In this document: positions 18,383 through 27,798 of the stretch, in pieces | Layout: the number at the start of each line of letters is the position of its first letter | Numbering within the stretch: the first letter of the stretch is position 1 | Assembly (NCBI RefSeq): GCF_038404745.2 | Contig: NZ_JAYKTT020000001.1 | Location: forward strand, 434,001 to 498,000 | DNA length: 64,000 nt | Source: Chlorogloeopsis sp038404745 | GTDB lineage: Bacteria > Cyanobacteriota > Cyanobacteriia > Cyanobacteriales > Nostocaceae | Direction of reading: 5' to 3' | The notes under the pieces: generated by a model | Told to the model about the DNA's origin: nothing | What the model saw: the letters and a program-made list of their open reading frames with translations, nothing else | The model's database searches: none | Translations under genes and position numbers: made by a program

Positions 18383-19813
18383 ATGCTGTCCGATCAAACC
18401 TCAAGTCATTCCTCTCGTCTGGCACTCTTGGTTGGGTTGGCAGGTGTGGGAATTGGTATAGTTGCAGGATTTATTGCAGGTGCTAAACCGCTATTACTGG
18501 TATTGGTTCTAACTGCGGTGCCGATACTTATCTTCTTCTTTGCCAGATTTGAGCAAGCTGTGCTGGGTTTGTTGATTCTGCGCGGTTCTCTTGATGTTTT
18601 CTCGGCTCAACAGATACCCGCTGCATTTGGTATAGGCTTCATTTTATTAACTTTGCTATATGTAACGGTAAGGTTACTAATAGGCAAAAGTGTACACACT
18701 GATGGCTTTTGGTGGTTCTTTGTGGGCTGGGTGATGTTACAAGGCTTATGGGTAATACTCTTACCTGTAGGAGGTTTGGGATTAGATGCTTCGTTTTTGC
18801 CAGAAGCTATCCGCGAGTGGGTACGTCTATTTTCTTGGGCTATGGCTTACTTACTGGTAATGCAACTTAAAGATAGACTCCCTCCCGAAAAAGTTATTTC
18901 TAGCTTGTTCCTGGCTTTATTTATACCAATTACAGTAGCATTGATGCAGATGTTTCTACCTTCGCTCCTACCTCCCTTCTTAGGAGCTGATGATGGTCGA
19001 ATCAAAGGCACTATTGGTCACCCCAATGGCTTTATCAGCTTTTTATTGCTGTTTATTGGTTTAACGTGTTGGAAACTAAATCAGTCTAGGCAACGCTTAT
19101 CCTGGCTTTTCTTATTAGGCTTGCTGGTACTCTGCTATGCAGGCACTAAATCTCTATTTGGCTTAGTAATGCTTTCTGTTTTTGTGCTTGTTTTGATTGC
19201 ACCTAGATTAAACCCAGTCACCCTCATTGGTGGGGCGCTATTGATTGCCTTAGTAATAGGACTGTTTGCCAGTTCAGAGTATGGACAACATCGCATTAGC
19301 TCGATCACTAATACGCCACTACTCAATCCAGACATGGATATATCACGGGCAATTCTGCTGTCGCAAGGAGATATGAATAGCTTCAACTGGAGACTTTCTC
19401 AATGGAATTTAATACTTAACCGCTGGCAGCACTACCCAATTTTTGGTTACGGTTTGGGGTTGAGCATTCCAGTGGCTGGCAATGGAGCTTATCCTCACAA
19501 TGATTACCTGAGAGCATTGATAGAAGGGGGAATTGTGGGTTTGGTGAGTTTTGCAATCTTTCTTGTTGCCCAGGGTGTGCGTCTTGTCCAGTTAATCTAC
19601 TCAGCACCTCGTGGAAGTGCAAAGCGCAACCTGTGTTTCATTCTGTTAGCTATTTTTCTCTCTATACCAGTAGCAATGGTTACTGAAAATATCTGGAGCC
19701 AAACCCCTACCTTTTTCTACTGGTGGTCTATCTTTGCGGTAGCTGGTTGGAATTGGAATGAAACTCAGACTTTGGATAACTCAGTATCTGCTAGTAAACT
19801 TTTAAGGAGATAG
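18383..19813 (+). CDS. O-antigen ligase/polymerase-like protein (Wzy/WaaL type)
   Basis: 476-residue membrane protein with about eleven hydrophobic segments and the Wzy_C/O-antigen ligase signature. The conserved large periplasmic loop has GTIGHPNGFISFLLL and, later, AYPHNDYLRALIEGGIVGL, whose HND motif is typical of this fold. It should polymerise lipid-linked repeat units or ligate a finished glycan, outside the cytoplasmic membrane. Its start is 3 bp after the wzc stop, so the two are translationally coupled, favouring a polymerase role. Confidence 0.88.
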   Translation: MLSDQTSSHSSRLALLVGLAGVGIGIVAGFIAGAKPLLLVLVLTAVPILIFFFARFEQAVLGLLILRGSLDVFSAQQIPAAFGIGFILLTLLYVTVRLLIGKSVHTDGFWWFFVGWVMLQGLWVILLPVGGLGLDASFLPEAIREWVRLFSWAMAYLLVMQLKDRLPPEKVISSLFLALFIPITVALMQMFLPSLLPPFLGADDGRIKGTIGHPNGFISFLLLFIGLTCWKLNQSRQRLSWLFLLGLLVLCYAGTKSLFGLVMLSVFVLVLIAPRLNPVTLIGGALLIALVIGLFASSEYGQHRISSITNTPLLNPDMDISRAILLSQGDMNSFNWRLSQWNLILNRWQHYPIFGYGLGLSIPVAGNGAYPHNDYLRALIEGGIVGLVSFAIFLVAQGVRLVQLIYSAPRGSAKRNLCFILLAIFLSIPVAMVTENIWSQTPTFFYWWSIFAVAGWNWNETQTLDNSVSASKLLRR

Positions 19814-19946
19814 TACGTATGTTACTTGCTGACAAAATCACTGGTTTTACTCAAGCATTAAAAATCTGCGAGTAATTACTCTCATATCGTATGAAATTGA
19901 ATCTTTTGAAAACAAAATGATTGAATGCTAGCTCAGAGTTAGATTA

Positions 19947-20549
19947 ATGGAGCCTAATCTAGATATGAGTACCTTCATAAATTATATTACGCAAGATTGG
20001 CAGGTAAATGACGACACTAGTACTAAGTCTCGTTTCATATTATTGATGTTTCGTTCAGCACAATTACTTGGTCGTTTACCTGCACCTTTTTCCTTATTTT
20101 CTACTTTTTCTAGAGTCTTTTATCAATTAATAGTAGATTGGATATTAAACGTTGAATTACCTTGGGATACACAAGTAGGTGCCAGTCTTAAACTAATTCA
20201 TAGTGTGGCTTTGGTTGTCAATCATGAAACTATCATCGGAGCTAATTGTACTCTCAGGCATTCAACAACAATTGGCAACAAAAAACTACCCGATGGTTCC
20301 TATAGTAAATGTCCAAAAATTGGAAATAATGTAGATATTGGCTCCAACGTTGTCATTATTGGTTCAATAGTAATTGGTGATCATGCCGTAATTGGGGCTG
20401 GTTCTATCGTTGTCAAAGATGTTCCCGCAGGTGCTGTGGTTGCGGGTAATCCTGCAAGAGTTATTCGCATATTAAATATTAATTCGACTCCTATTTTAGA
20501 TAAAGGATTAGATGCTTTAGAACATCTGTCAGTATCAATTAATTCTTAA
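19947..20549 (+). CDS. Hexapeptide-repeat acyltransferase (CysE/WcaB-like)
   Basis: 200 residues. The second half is a left-handed beta helix: repeated [VI]-G-x-x motifs in TIGNKKLPDGSYSKCPKIGN and NVDIGSNVVIIGSIVIGDHA, ending in GAGSIVVKDVPAGAVVAGNP. This closing motif is typical of serine acetyltransferase and of colanic-acid acetyltransferase WcaB. The catalytic histidine is likely in HSTTIG. Placed inside the polysaccharide locus, it more likely O-acetylates the glycan than makes O-acetylserine. No clear Shine-Dalgarno sequence; a second in-frame ATG is at 19965. Confidence 0.85.
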   Translation: MEPNLDMSTFINYITQDWQVNDDTSTKSRFILLMFRSAQLLGRLPAPFSLFSTFSRVFYQLIVDWILNVELPWDTQVGASLKLIHSVALVVNHETIIGANCTLRHSTTIGNKKLPDGSYSKCPKIGNNVDIGSNVVIIGSIVIGDHAVIGAGSIVVKDVPAGAVVAGNPARVIRILNINSTPILDKGLDALEHLSVSINS

Positions 20550-20587
20550 TTAAGAGTCTTTTTATTTTCACTCTAAAGGTTGAATTT

Positions 20588-21592
20588 ATGCCAAAAGTTT
20601 CTGTGATTATTCCAGCTTACAATGCAATGAACTATTTGCCAGAAACGGTAGATAGTGTTTTGAGGCAGACTTTTACAGATTTTGAAGTCCTAATTATTGA
20701 TGATGGTAGCTCAGATCAGATTGTGCAGTGGGTGTGTGAACTAAAAGATCCACAGGTGAAATTAATTTCGCAAGAAAATCAAGGTGTATCAATAGCACGC
20801 AACACAGGTATTGCCCACTCTCAAGGAGAATATGTGGCATTCTTAGATGCTGATGATTTATGGACACCGACAAAGTTAGAAAAACAAGTTATTTGTCTAG
20901 ATCAAAATCCGTCAGTAGGCTTGGTACATACCTGGATGGTTTTAATTGATTGCAAGGGTAAGTCTAGCGGTAGAGTAATGACTTCCAATGCTGAAGGTAA
21001 TGCTTGGAAGCAACTACTGGAGAAAAATATGGTAGCTTGTTCTTCTGTTATGGTTCGTCGTTGTTGTTTGCAAACTGTCGGGGGATTTGAACCAAATTTA
21101 AATTTTGCTGAAGATTGGGATATGTGGATTCGTTTCTCCTCTCATTATCCCTTTGCTGTTATCAAAGAACCTCTTTATTATTATCGGCAAGTTCCTAACA
21201 GCCTCTCTAAAAATATTCAAGTGCTAGAGCAAGCATTAAATTTGGTAATTGAAAAAGCATTTTGCTCTGTAACAAAGGAGCTAATGTACTTAAAAAATCA
21301 CAGTTATGGATATGCTAACCTTTGTTTAGCTTGGAAAGCTTTGCAAAGTAACTGTAGAGATTACAACCTAGCATCTTATTATCGACAACAAGCTATTTCC
21401 TACTACCCTCAACTACGTTATTCTCGTGAGTATATGCGCTTGAGTGTGGCAATAACAGCGCTGCAATTATTTGGAACTAATAACTATAGCAAATTGCTAG
21501 AACTTACTTATACTCTGCGCCGACAGATTTTAAATTTTCCAAATTTAAGTTCCATAAATACTTTCACTATTGCGGATAAATCTACTAATTAA
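20588..21592 (+). CDS. GT2-family glycosyltransferase (paralogue A)
   Basis: 334 residues, GT-A fold inverting transferase. The N-terminal motif is VSVIIPAYNAMNYLPET, followed by LIIDDGSSD and the DXD-type motif FLDADDLW. The acceptor side has FAEDWDMWIRF, matching the ED-x-D/W pattern of GT2. Preceded by AAAGG. It is strongly similar over its whole length to the gene at 23259-24215, from the shared start MPKV to the shared pattern YRQ.PNS.S.N.Q, so the two arose by duplication. Sugar unknown. Confidence 0.92.
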   Translation: MPKVSVIIPAYNAMNYLPETVDSVLRQTFTDFEVLIIDDGSSDQIVQWVCELKDPQVKLISQENQGVSIARNTGIAHSQGEYVAFLDADDLWTPTKLEKQVICLDQNPSVGLVHTWMVLIDCKGKSSGRVMTSNAEGNAWKQLLEKNMVACSSVMVRRCCLQTVGGFEPNLNFAEDWDMWIRFSSHYPFAVIKEPLYYYRQVPNSLSKNIQVLEQALNLVIEKAFCSVTKELMYLKNHSYGYANLCLAWKALQSNCRDYNLASYYRQQAISYYPQLRYSREYMRLSVAITALQLFGTNNYSKLLELTYTLRRQILNFPNLSSINTFTIADKSTN

Positions 21593-21601
21593 CTGTAAAC
21601 A

Positions 21602-23107
21602 ATGGACTTTAAAAGTGAACAGGAGATAGGGAGGGAAAAGCAAAAGGTTTGGGATAGGAATTTAAACTCCCATAGTGGAATAGATAAAACTATGCTAGCG
21701 CCTGACGTTGTTAAACAAGAATCACGAATTCCAAATAAAAATAAAGAACCAGCGATCGCATTACTGCATTGCATGGATCTAATCGACGATTTTTTGGATC
21801 ACATTAATATTTCATTCGAGACTTACTGTCATGAGTTTGTGGGTAGCTGGATGTTTGGCTACATCAATGCGCTAAAACTGGTTGGTGTACGAACAGTGCT
21901 ATTCTGCATTTCTGCTCGTGTTGCTGAAGTTTCACGCTTTACCCATGTGCCTACTGGTGCCACCATCTGCGTGTTGCCGGCTCCTAAAAGCTATCTTGGC
22001 TACCGTATGGTGCGACATCAAGCACTCAGATTTTATGGTGCGAGTGAGGGAAAAACATTCACAGACATTCAAGACTTGAATGCCACCCGTCGTTCCCTAC
22101 TTACAACACTTAAGAATCTGGCTCAGAGTATGGGAACTTACTTATCTACACCACTAGGCTTACTTATTCAGGAAATTAGAAACGAGGGTTGTGAAACAAT
22201 TTTGTGTCAAGAGTATGAGTATGCCCGCTTTGATGCTTGCGTATTTCTAGGCAAGTTAATGAGTTTACCAGTATTTGCCACTTTTCAAGGAGGTGACAAG
22301 ACACACAGTTTTCTGGAATACCCCCTGCGACAGATGGCATTAAGAGAATGTACAGGTGTAATTATTTCAACGCAAAAAGAGATTGAACGGGTTCGCGATC
22401 GCTATCAACTACCGCCTGCTAAAATAGCTCGCATTTTCACTCCAATGGATACAGGAACCTGGTATTCCATTGATCGGACTCAGGCACGTTCTGCACTTGG
22501 CATTCCACTGGATGCTCAGATAGTGGTGTGTCATGGGCGTATAGATTTTCATCGCAAAGGGCTAGACATTCTGTTAACCGCTTGGGAAAAGATTTGTCGC
22601 GATCGCCCTGATCGAAACTTACAGTTACTCCTAGTAGGAACAGGTTCAGACGCAAACAAATTGCGCGAATGTATTGCAAATATGAACTTACAAGGCGTGA
22701 TTTGGCAAGACGAATTTGTCAACGATCGCTCTATACTTCGGCTTTATCTCTCGGCGGCAGATGTTTACACTCTGGCTTCTCGACAAGAAGGTTTTCCTGT
22801 CGCACCACTGGAAGCAATGGCTTGTGGTTTGCCCGTAGTTGCAGCTGATGCTCCTGGTATTCCCGACATCTTGGAAGGAGGAGAGATTTCTGGTGGTTTA
22901 GTTGTGCCAAGGGAAGATGCAACCGCACTAGCGCAAGCACTCAGTCGTGTTTTGGATGATGAAGCTTGGGGACGCGAGTTAGGTAAGCGCGCTCGTCGCC
23001 GCATAGAGGAATACTTTTCGCCTCAGGTAATAGGCAAGCAATTACGAGACTTTATGTTGAGGCAGAAAGTGGAGTCAAAAGAAGTCGGGGATCTAAATCA
23101 CCCGTAA
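21602..23107 (+). CDS. GT4-family glycosyltransferase
   Basis: 501 residues, longer than most GT4 enzymes because of an about 60-residue N-terminal extension of low conservation (MDFKSEQEIGREKQKVWD...). The donor domain has VVCHGRIDFHRKGLDILLTA, then DVYTLASRQEGFPVAPLEAM and ACGLPVVAADAPGIPDILEG, a textbook E-x7-E and loop. It sits between the two GT2 paralogues. The first ATG lies 9 bp after the preceding stop with no clear Shine-Dalgarno sequence; a later start such as the methionine at residue 31 is possible. Confidence 0.9.
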   Translation: MDFKSEQEIGREKQKVWDRNLNSHSGIDKTMLAPDVVKQESRIPNKNKEPAIALLHCMDLIDDFLDHINISFETYCHEFVGSWMFGYINALKLVGVRTVLFCISARVAEVSRFTHVPTGATICVLPAPKSYLGYRMVRHQALRFYGASEGKTFTDIQDLNATRRSLLTTLKNLAQSMGTYLSTPLGLLIQEIRNEGCETILCQEYEYARFDACVFLGKLMSLPVFATFQGGDKTHSFLEYPLRQMALRECTGVIISTQKEIERVRDRYQLPPAKIARIFTPMDTGTWYSIDRTQARSALGIPLDAQIVVCHGRIDFHRKGLDILLTAWEKICRDRPDRNLQLLLVGTGSDANKLRECIANMNLQGVIWQDEFVNDRSILRLYLSAADVYTLASRQEGFPVAPLEAMACGLPVVAADAPGIPDILEGGEISGGLVVPREDATALAQALSRVLDDEAWGRELGKRARRRIEEYFSPQVIGKQLRDFMLRQKVESKEVGDLNHP

Positions 23108-23143
23108 GTTTTACGAAAATAAACAAAATTATGTCTTGTTTTC

Positions 23144-23229
23144 TACTACTAATCACTGTACGAGCGGGTTTAAAAGATAAATAATCGGTTTGATCAGCAA
23201 GATTATCAGCAAAACCCGCCCCTACTAAT
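23144..23229. repeat. Dispersed GCGGGTTT...AAACCCGC hairpin repeat
   Basis: An inverted-repeat element with ends GAGCGGGTTTA and AAAACCCGCCCC around an AT-rich centre (TTGATCAGCAAGATTATCAGC). Relatives lie at 37942-38127, 40665-40852, 50631-50751 and 53387-53510. It separates the GT4 gene from the second GT2 paralogue inside the polysaccharide operon. Confidence 0.75.
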
Positions 23230-23258
23230 ACCAATAATCAACTTTTTTGGAGTCAAAT

Positions 23259-24215
23259 ATGCCAAAAGTTACTGTTGTCATTCCTGCTTACAATGCTATG
23301 GCTTTTTTGCCAGAAACTTTAGAAAGTGTTTTGCAGCAAACTTTCACTGATTTTGAAGTATTGATTGTTAATGATGGCAGTACAGATAACATTGTGGAAT
23401 GGGTTGCTGGTATTGCGGATACACGCGTAAAATTGATTACGCAACCAAATCAACGTGTCTCGGCAGCACGTAATACAGGCATCACTAATGCTCAGGGAAA
23501 GTATATAGCTTTTCTAGATGCTGATGATTTGTGGGAGCCAACAAAGCTAGAAAAACAGGTACGTTGTTTAGATGAGCAATCAACAGTAGGTTTGGTATAT
23601 ACTTGGACGCTTTTAGTCGATCAAGAAAACAATCCCACAGGTAGAATTTTTGCTTCCTATCTTGAAGGTAATGTATGGAATAAATTGCTAGAAAATGACC
23701 CAATTTCTAGTGGAAGTTCACCGTTAGTTAGACGAAATTGCTTTGATAATATTGGGCTATTTGATCGGAATTTGGCTTATGCACCAGATTTAGATATGTG
23801 GGTTCGCATTGCTTATCGCTATCCGATTGCAGTCGTCAAAGAACCTTTAGTCCGCTATCGACAACTTCCTAATAGTTTCTCCAGAAACCGCCAAGGAATG
23901 ATTAAGGAACTTCGCCAAGTTGTCGAGAAAACATTTGCATCTGTTCCCCTAGAGCAGTTGTATTTGAGAAATCGGTGTTACACCAGTATATTTTTTGGTT
24001 TAGCATGGCTGGCTGTAGATGAAGGAGACTACAAAAAGGCGATTCATTTCCGTCAACAAGCTTTTCTACACTATCCGCAAGTGTTCTTTTCTGAAAAATA
24101 TCTGCGTTTGAGTTTAGCGATCGCCATGATCCGTTGGTTTGGTGCTGATGGCTACGATGGAGTGCGAAGTTTAACTCATATCTTACGCCAACGCATATTT
24201 GGTATCTCAGTCTAA
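23259..24215 (+). CDS. GT2-family glycosyltransferase (paralogue B)
   Basis: About 318 residues from ATG 23259, which has GGAG six bases upstream; a TTG at 23247 is in frame but poorer. Motifs: VTVVIPAYNAMAFLPET, LIVNDGSTD, FLDADDLW and APDLDMWVRI. Clearly paralogous to the gene at 20588. Differences cluster in the acceptor half, so it may add a different linkage or residue. Confidence 0.92.
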   Translation: MPKVTVVIPAYNAMAFLPETLESVLQQTFTDFEVLIVNDGSTDNIVEWVAGIADTRVKLITQPNQRVSAARNTGITNAQGKYIAFLDADDLWEPTKLEKQVRCLDEQSTVGLVYTWTLLVDQENNPTGRIFASYLEGNVWNKLLENDPISSGSSPLVRRNCFDNIGLFDRNLAYAPDLDMWVRIAYRYPIAVVKEPLVRYRQLPNSFSRNRQGMIKELRQVVEKTFASVPLEQLYLRNRCYTSIFFGLAWLAVDEGDYKKAIHFRQQAFLHYPQVFFSEKYLRLSLAIAMIRWFGADGYDGVRSLTHILRQRIFGISV

Positions 24216-24234
24216 TTAGTGATTCAAATTAATA

Positions 24235-25137
24235 ATGATGCACAAAAGTCAGCGGTATTTGAGACAAAATACAGTTCAAAAAGTAACTCCAAGAGATCAC
24301 AGAATAGTGCATCGCCCTGAAAGTCTAATGAGGCATCCGCTTCAATTATTCAAAGAAATGGGGCGGGATTTATTAGCATCACGAGATTTAGCTTGGCGAC
24401 TGATGATTCGGGATATCAGGGCTAAATATCGTCAGTCATTTTTAGGTATTTTCTGGGCAATTATACCTCCAATACTCATGGCAGTTGGCTTTACTCTTGC
24501 TCAAGGAGGTGGAGTTGTCAACATTGGTGCTACGGACTTGCCCTATCCTGCTTATGTCATGTTCAGCATGACATTGTGGCAAACCTTTGTCGAAGCGCTG
24601 AACGGGCCACCTCAAGCAGTAACAGCTGCTAAGATGATGCTCTCTAGAATTAATTTCCCCAGAGAAGCGCTAATCGTTGCCAAATTGGGTGAAGTTTTTT
24701 TCAATTTTGGCATCAAACTAATTCTGATTGTAGGCTTGTTCATCTGGTATCAAATCCCAATCACTTGGAGCGTTTTTTTAGCACCAGTCGCATTAATTCA
24801 TTTAGTATTGCTAGGAACTTTTTTTGGTTTGCTGTTAGCTCCACTAAGCGCTCTTTATCAAGATTTTTCAATGGGGATAACCTTAATCACTGGATTTTGG
24901 CTATTTCTTACCCCAGTAGTTTATCCAGTTCCCAATCATGGAATATTCGGCTCTATTGTCAATCTAAATCCTGTTACACCTTTGCTAGTAACAACGCGGG
25001 AGTTGGCAACAACAGGTGTGATATCCGATCCACAAGGATTTTGGATAGCCAGCCTAATTGCAATGGTGGGATTACTGTTAGCTTGGATTATCTATCGTCT
25101 TGCAATGCCTTATGTAGTTGAAAGAATGAGTTCTTAA
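24235..25137 (+). CDS. wzm: ABC-2 polysaccharide exporter permease (Wzm/TagG-like)
   Basis: 300 residues with six membrane segments after a cytoplasmic N-terminal part. The coupling segment DLAWRLMIRDIRAKYRQSFL and the following helix GIFWAIIPPILMAVGFTLAQ match the ABC-2 exporters that carry undecaprenyl-linked O-antigens, teichoic acids and capsules. The partner ATPase starts 2 bp after the stop codon. Length is typical (about 260-300). Confidence 0.93.
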   Translation: MMHKSQRYLRQNTVQKVTPRDHRIVHRPESLMRHPLQLFKEMGRDLLASRDLAWRLMIRDIRAKYRQSFLGIFWAIIPPILMAVGFTLAQGGGVVNIGATDLPYPAYVMFSMTLWQTFVEALNGPPQAVTAAKMMLSRINFPREALIVAKLGEVFFNFGIKLILIVGLFIWYQIPITWSVFLAPVALIHLVLLGTFFGLLLAPLSALYQDFSMGITLITGFWLFLTPVVYPVPNHGIFGSIVNLNPVTPLLVTTRELATTGVISDPQGFWIASLIAMVGLLLAWIIYRLAMPYVVERMSS

Positions 25138-25139
25138 TA

Positions 25140-26417
25140 ATGATTAACATTGATCAGCAAGAAATTTCAGCAAATTCATACAAAGATGAAGTAGTTCTTT
25201 CGGTTAACGGAGTTGCTAAAAAGTTTTGTCGAGATTTAAAGCGATCGCTACTCTATGGTATTCAGGATATTGCTTCTGAAGTTCTTGGTTTGCGAGAGAA
25301 AAACGACATTCTTCGACTTAAAGAATTTTGGGCGTTAAAGGATGTTAATTTTCAATTACACCGAGGAGAAGCACTTGGTTTAGTTGGTAAAAATGGCAGT
25401 GGAAAATCTACCCTATTGCGGATTATTGCAGGGTTGATTAAACCCGATACTGGTTTTGTAGAAGTTAATGGTCGGATAGCACCTTTAATTGCCTTAGGGG
25501 CTGGATTTAATCCTATTTTGACTGGGCGAGAAAATATTTATGCCAATATGTCAATTTTAGGTTTATCTACAAAGGAAATAAATGAGCGATTTGATGAAGT
25601 TGTCAAGTTTGCAGAAATAGGAGATGCAATTGATGCACCAGTACAGAGTTATAGTTCTGGAATGGCAGCACGCTTAGGTTTTGCCAGTGCAATTCATACT
25701 GAGCCAGACGTTCTTTTAATTGATGAAGTTTTGGCTGTTGGAGATAGTCGATTTAGAGGAAAGTGTTTTCAGAAATTGCACGATCTGCGTCAAAAAGGTA
25801 CATCTTTTATTTTAGTTAGCCATGATGCTCATTCAATTCTAACTGTATGCGAATCTGCTGTTTATCTCAAACAAGGTGAGTTTCTTGGATATGATGATGC
25901 AGGCTCAATTATTAATCAGTACGAAAGGGATTTATTTTTAAATGAATTAGAAGCTGAAACACAATTAATTCCCTTTTTGCGGAAAAGAGAAAGTTATGGT
26001 TTAGAAATTAAATCTCTATTTTTTAGAAATAGTCAAGGTGAAATAATTGAATCACCTATAAGTGGTGAACAAACTTTTTTATGTATTAAATGTAAAGTTC
26101 TTGCAAAACTTGAGGATGTTAGTATTACATTCGCTATCAAGGGATTAGGAGAAGGAGGCGACACAATTTTACTTATTAACAACCTAAAAGACAAAAATAA
26201 TATATTCCTTTTGCCCGGTGAAAATGAAGTCCAATTAGAAATGCCTTACATGGGCTTAAAGCTAGGAATTTACATCATGGATGTATATGCGAAAAAGGAG
26301 AGGATGTATCATCTCGATGCAGTAGAATCCTTTCAATTTCGGGTAGAAGGAAGAGAAGAAAGCATCAGTAGATGTTTATTCTATCAACCTCGCAAGTGGA
26401 ATATAATACATCCTTAA
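25140..26417 (+). CDS. wzt: ABC polysaccharide exporter ATPase with Wzt C-terminal domain
   Basis: 425 residues. ATPase domain at about 15-250: Walker A near residue 83 (GKNGSGKSTLL), the loop PLIALGAGFNPILTGRENIY specific to this export family, signature YSSGMAARLGFA, Walker B DVLLIDEVLAVGD and switch histidine SHD. The about 160-residue C-terminal extension (from SYGLEIKSLFF) is the Wzt-type beta-sandwich that in known systems recognises the terminal modification of the finished glycan. It may therefore couple export to the methyl or acetyl groups added by other genes in the locus. Confidence 0.93.
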   Translation: MINIDQQEISANSYKDEVVLSVNGVAKKFCRDLKRSLLYGIQDIASEVLGLREKNDILRLKEFWALKDVNFQLHRGEALGLVGKNGSGKSTLLRIIAGLIKPDTGFVEVNGRIAPLIALGAGFNPILTGRENIYANMSILGLSTKEINERFDEVVKFAEIGDAIDAPVQSYSSGMAARLGFASAIHTEPDVLLIDEVLAVGDSRFRGKCFQKLHDLRQKGTSFILVSHDAHSILTVCESAVYLKQGEFLGYDDAGSIINQYERDLFLNELEAETQLIPFLRKRESYGLEIKSLFFRNSQGEIIESPISGEQTFLCIKCKVLAKLEDVSITFAIKGLGEGGDTILLINNLKDKNNIFLLPGENEVQLEMPYMGLKLGIYIMDVYAKKERMYHLDAVESFQFRVEGREESISRCLFYQPRKWNIIHP

Positions 26418-26495
26418 AATACTTCAATTTGTTTGTTAATGAAAGAAGACATAGTAAACACAAATCATATTTCTAAATAAGGAAAGATAAATACT

Positions 26496-27566
26496 ATGAA
26501 ATCTCTCAGTCAAGAACAAGTTAAGCAATCAATAGAGACAAACTTACCTAGTTTCTCGATTGTATTTGAAACCGAAAATCTTGCAAGTGTAGAACTAGAT
26601 AATATCTATCGAAGTTTAGCTTCAATTGCTGCCCAAGATATCTCACCTGAGCAAGCCAATGAATTTTTAATCATTGATGGTGGCTATGCACCACAAGAAG
26701 TGATAGATAAAATATGCTCTAAATATCCTTGGATTAGTGTGCAAAAAGCACCTGGATTAGGCTACTATGAAGCAAAAATGCTTGGTGCTACCCTAGCCAC
26801 AGGTGACATTATTGTTTATTGCGACTCAGATTGTGTCTATGTCTCAAATTGGCTGAGGAATATACTTACTACTTTCTTGCAAAGCTCAGACATTAATGTT
26901 GTTGCTGGAGAGACAAGTACACCTGTCAGAAATGCGTATGAACTCGCCATAGCAATACACTACTTCTTTCCTCGATTTTCAGATCAACAGGAACCATATA
27001 TATCAGACTACTATTTTCTAAATGCTGTTGCCTTTCGTCGTGATTTTATCTTGCAATATCCTATCCCTACTAATTTACCGCTTTATCGGGGTAATTGCGA
27101 CATACATTGTTACTATTTTCATTCCCTTCTGGGAAACAAAATCTGGAAACACCCAAAAGCTCAAGCGACTCACGAACCACCAACACTGTCTTTTTGTATT
27201 TGGCGTTATTTATTAATGGGACGAGATCGCGTGTTGAAGGAGCACATTAAGTATCTTTTGACAAAAAATTCGGATTGGACAGATTATGCTCAATTATCTA
27301 CGGATTTAAATTGGACACTACCTCAGAAAATCAAAGGAATTATCTCCATAATCAAGCTAATAAAACCGTTTGATCATGAGAAAATTCTTGCTGTTTTACA
27401 AGAAGATAAAAGCCGCTCATTTTTTCTACCTTTAGCAGTACCAATTGTACTATTTTTGGAATCTATTCTTACTATTGGTAGCATCGTCACTTATCTAAAA
27501 AGTGACTTTTTGCTCAGGGTTTATTCTCAATCAGAAGATAATTTCACCTATCTACACCAATCGTAA
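26496..27566 (+). CDS. GT2-like glycosyltransferase
   Basis: 356 residues. GT-A features: SIVFETENLASVELDNIYRS leading to FLIIDGGYAP (a variant of the DDGS segment), then IIVYCDSDCVYVSNW as DXD motif and a CDIHCYYFHSLLG acceptor segment. The C-terminus has one or two hydrophobic stretches (FFLPLAVPIVLFLESIL), so it may be membrane-associated. Preceded by AAGGA. Divergent from the other GT2 proteins in the locus. Confidence 0.85.
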   Translation: MKSLSQEQVKQSIETNLPSFSIVFETENLASVELDNIYRSLASIAAQDISPEQANEFLIIDGGYAPQEVIDKICSKYPWISVQKAPGLGYYEAKMLGATLATGDIIVYCDSDCVYVSNWLRNILTTFLQSSDINVVAGETSTPVRNAYELAIAIHYFFPRFSDQQEPYISDYYFLNAVAFRRDFILQYPIPTNLPLYRGNCDIHCYYFHSLLGNKIWKHPKAQATHEPPTLSFCIWRYLLMGRDRVLKEHIKYLLTKNSDWTDYAQLSTDLNWTLPQKIKGIISIIKLIKPFDHEKILAVLQEDKSRSFFLPLAVPIVLFLESILTIGSIVTYLKSDFLLRVYSQSEDNFTYLHQS

Positions 27567-27798
27567 ATCATAATTTGTGGAATGAAACCAAAAAAATATT
27601 GTTGAGCTTTGTTCTTTGATATCTTGTACTACCCAATTGACTGCCAGAGAATAAATTCTCTGTCTTGGAGCAGAACTCAGTTAAAACTTACTTAAAGATT
27701 GTTGTAGTCAGATTGAACTGACTTTAGTTATTAGCCAAAAAATTTATTTCTTGGCTTGATGAAAAGCTATCAAACATAAACTATAAGCTTGTATAAAT

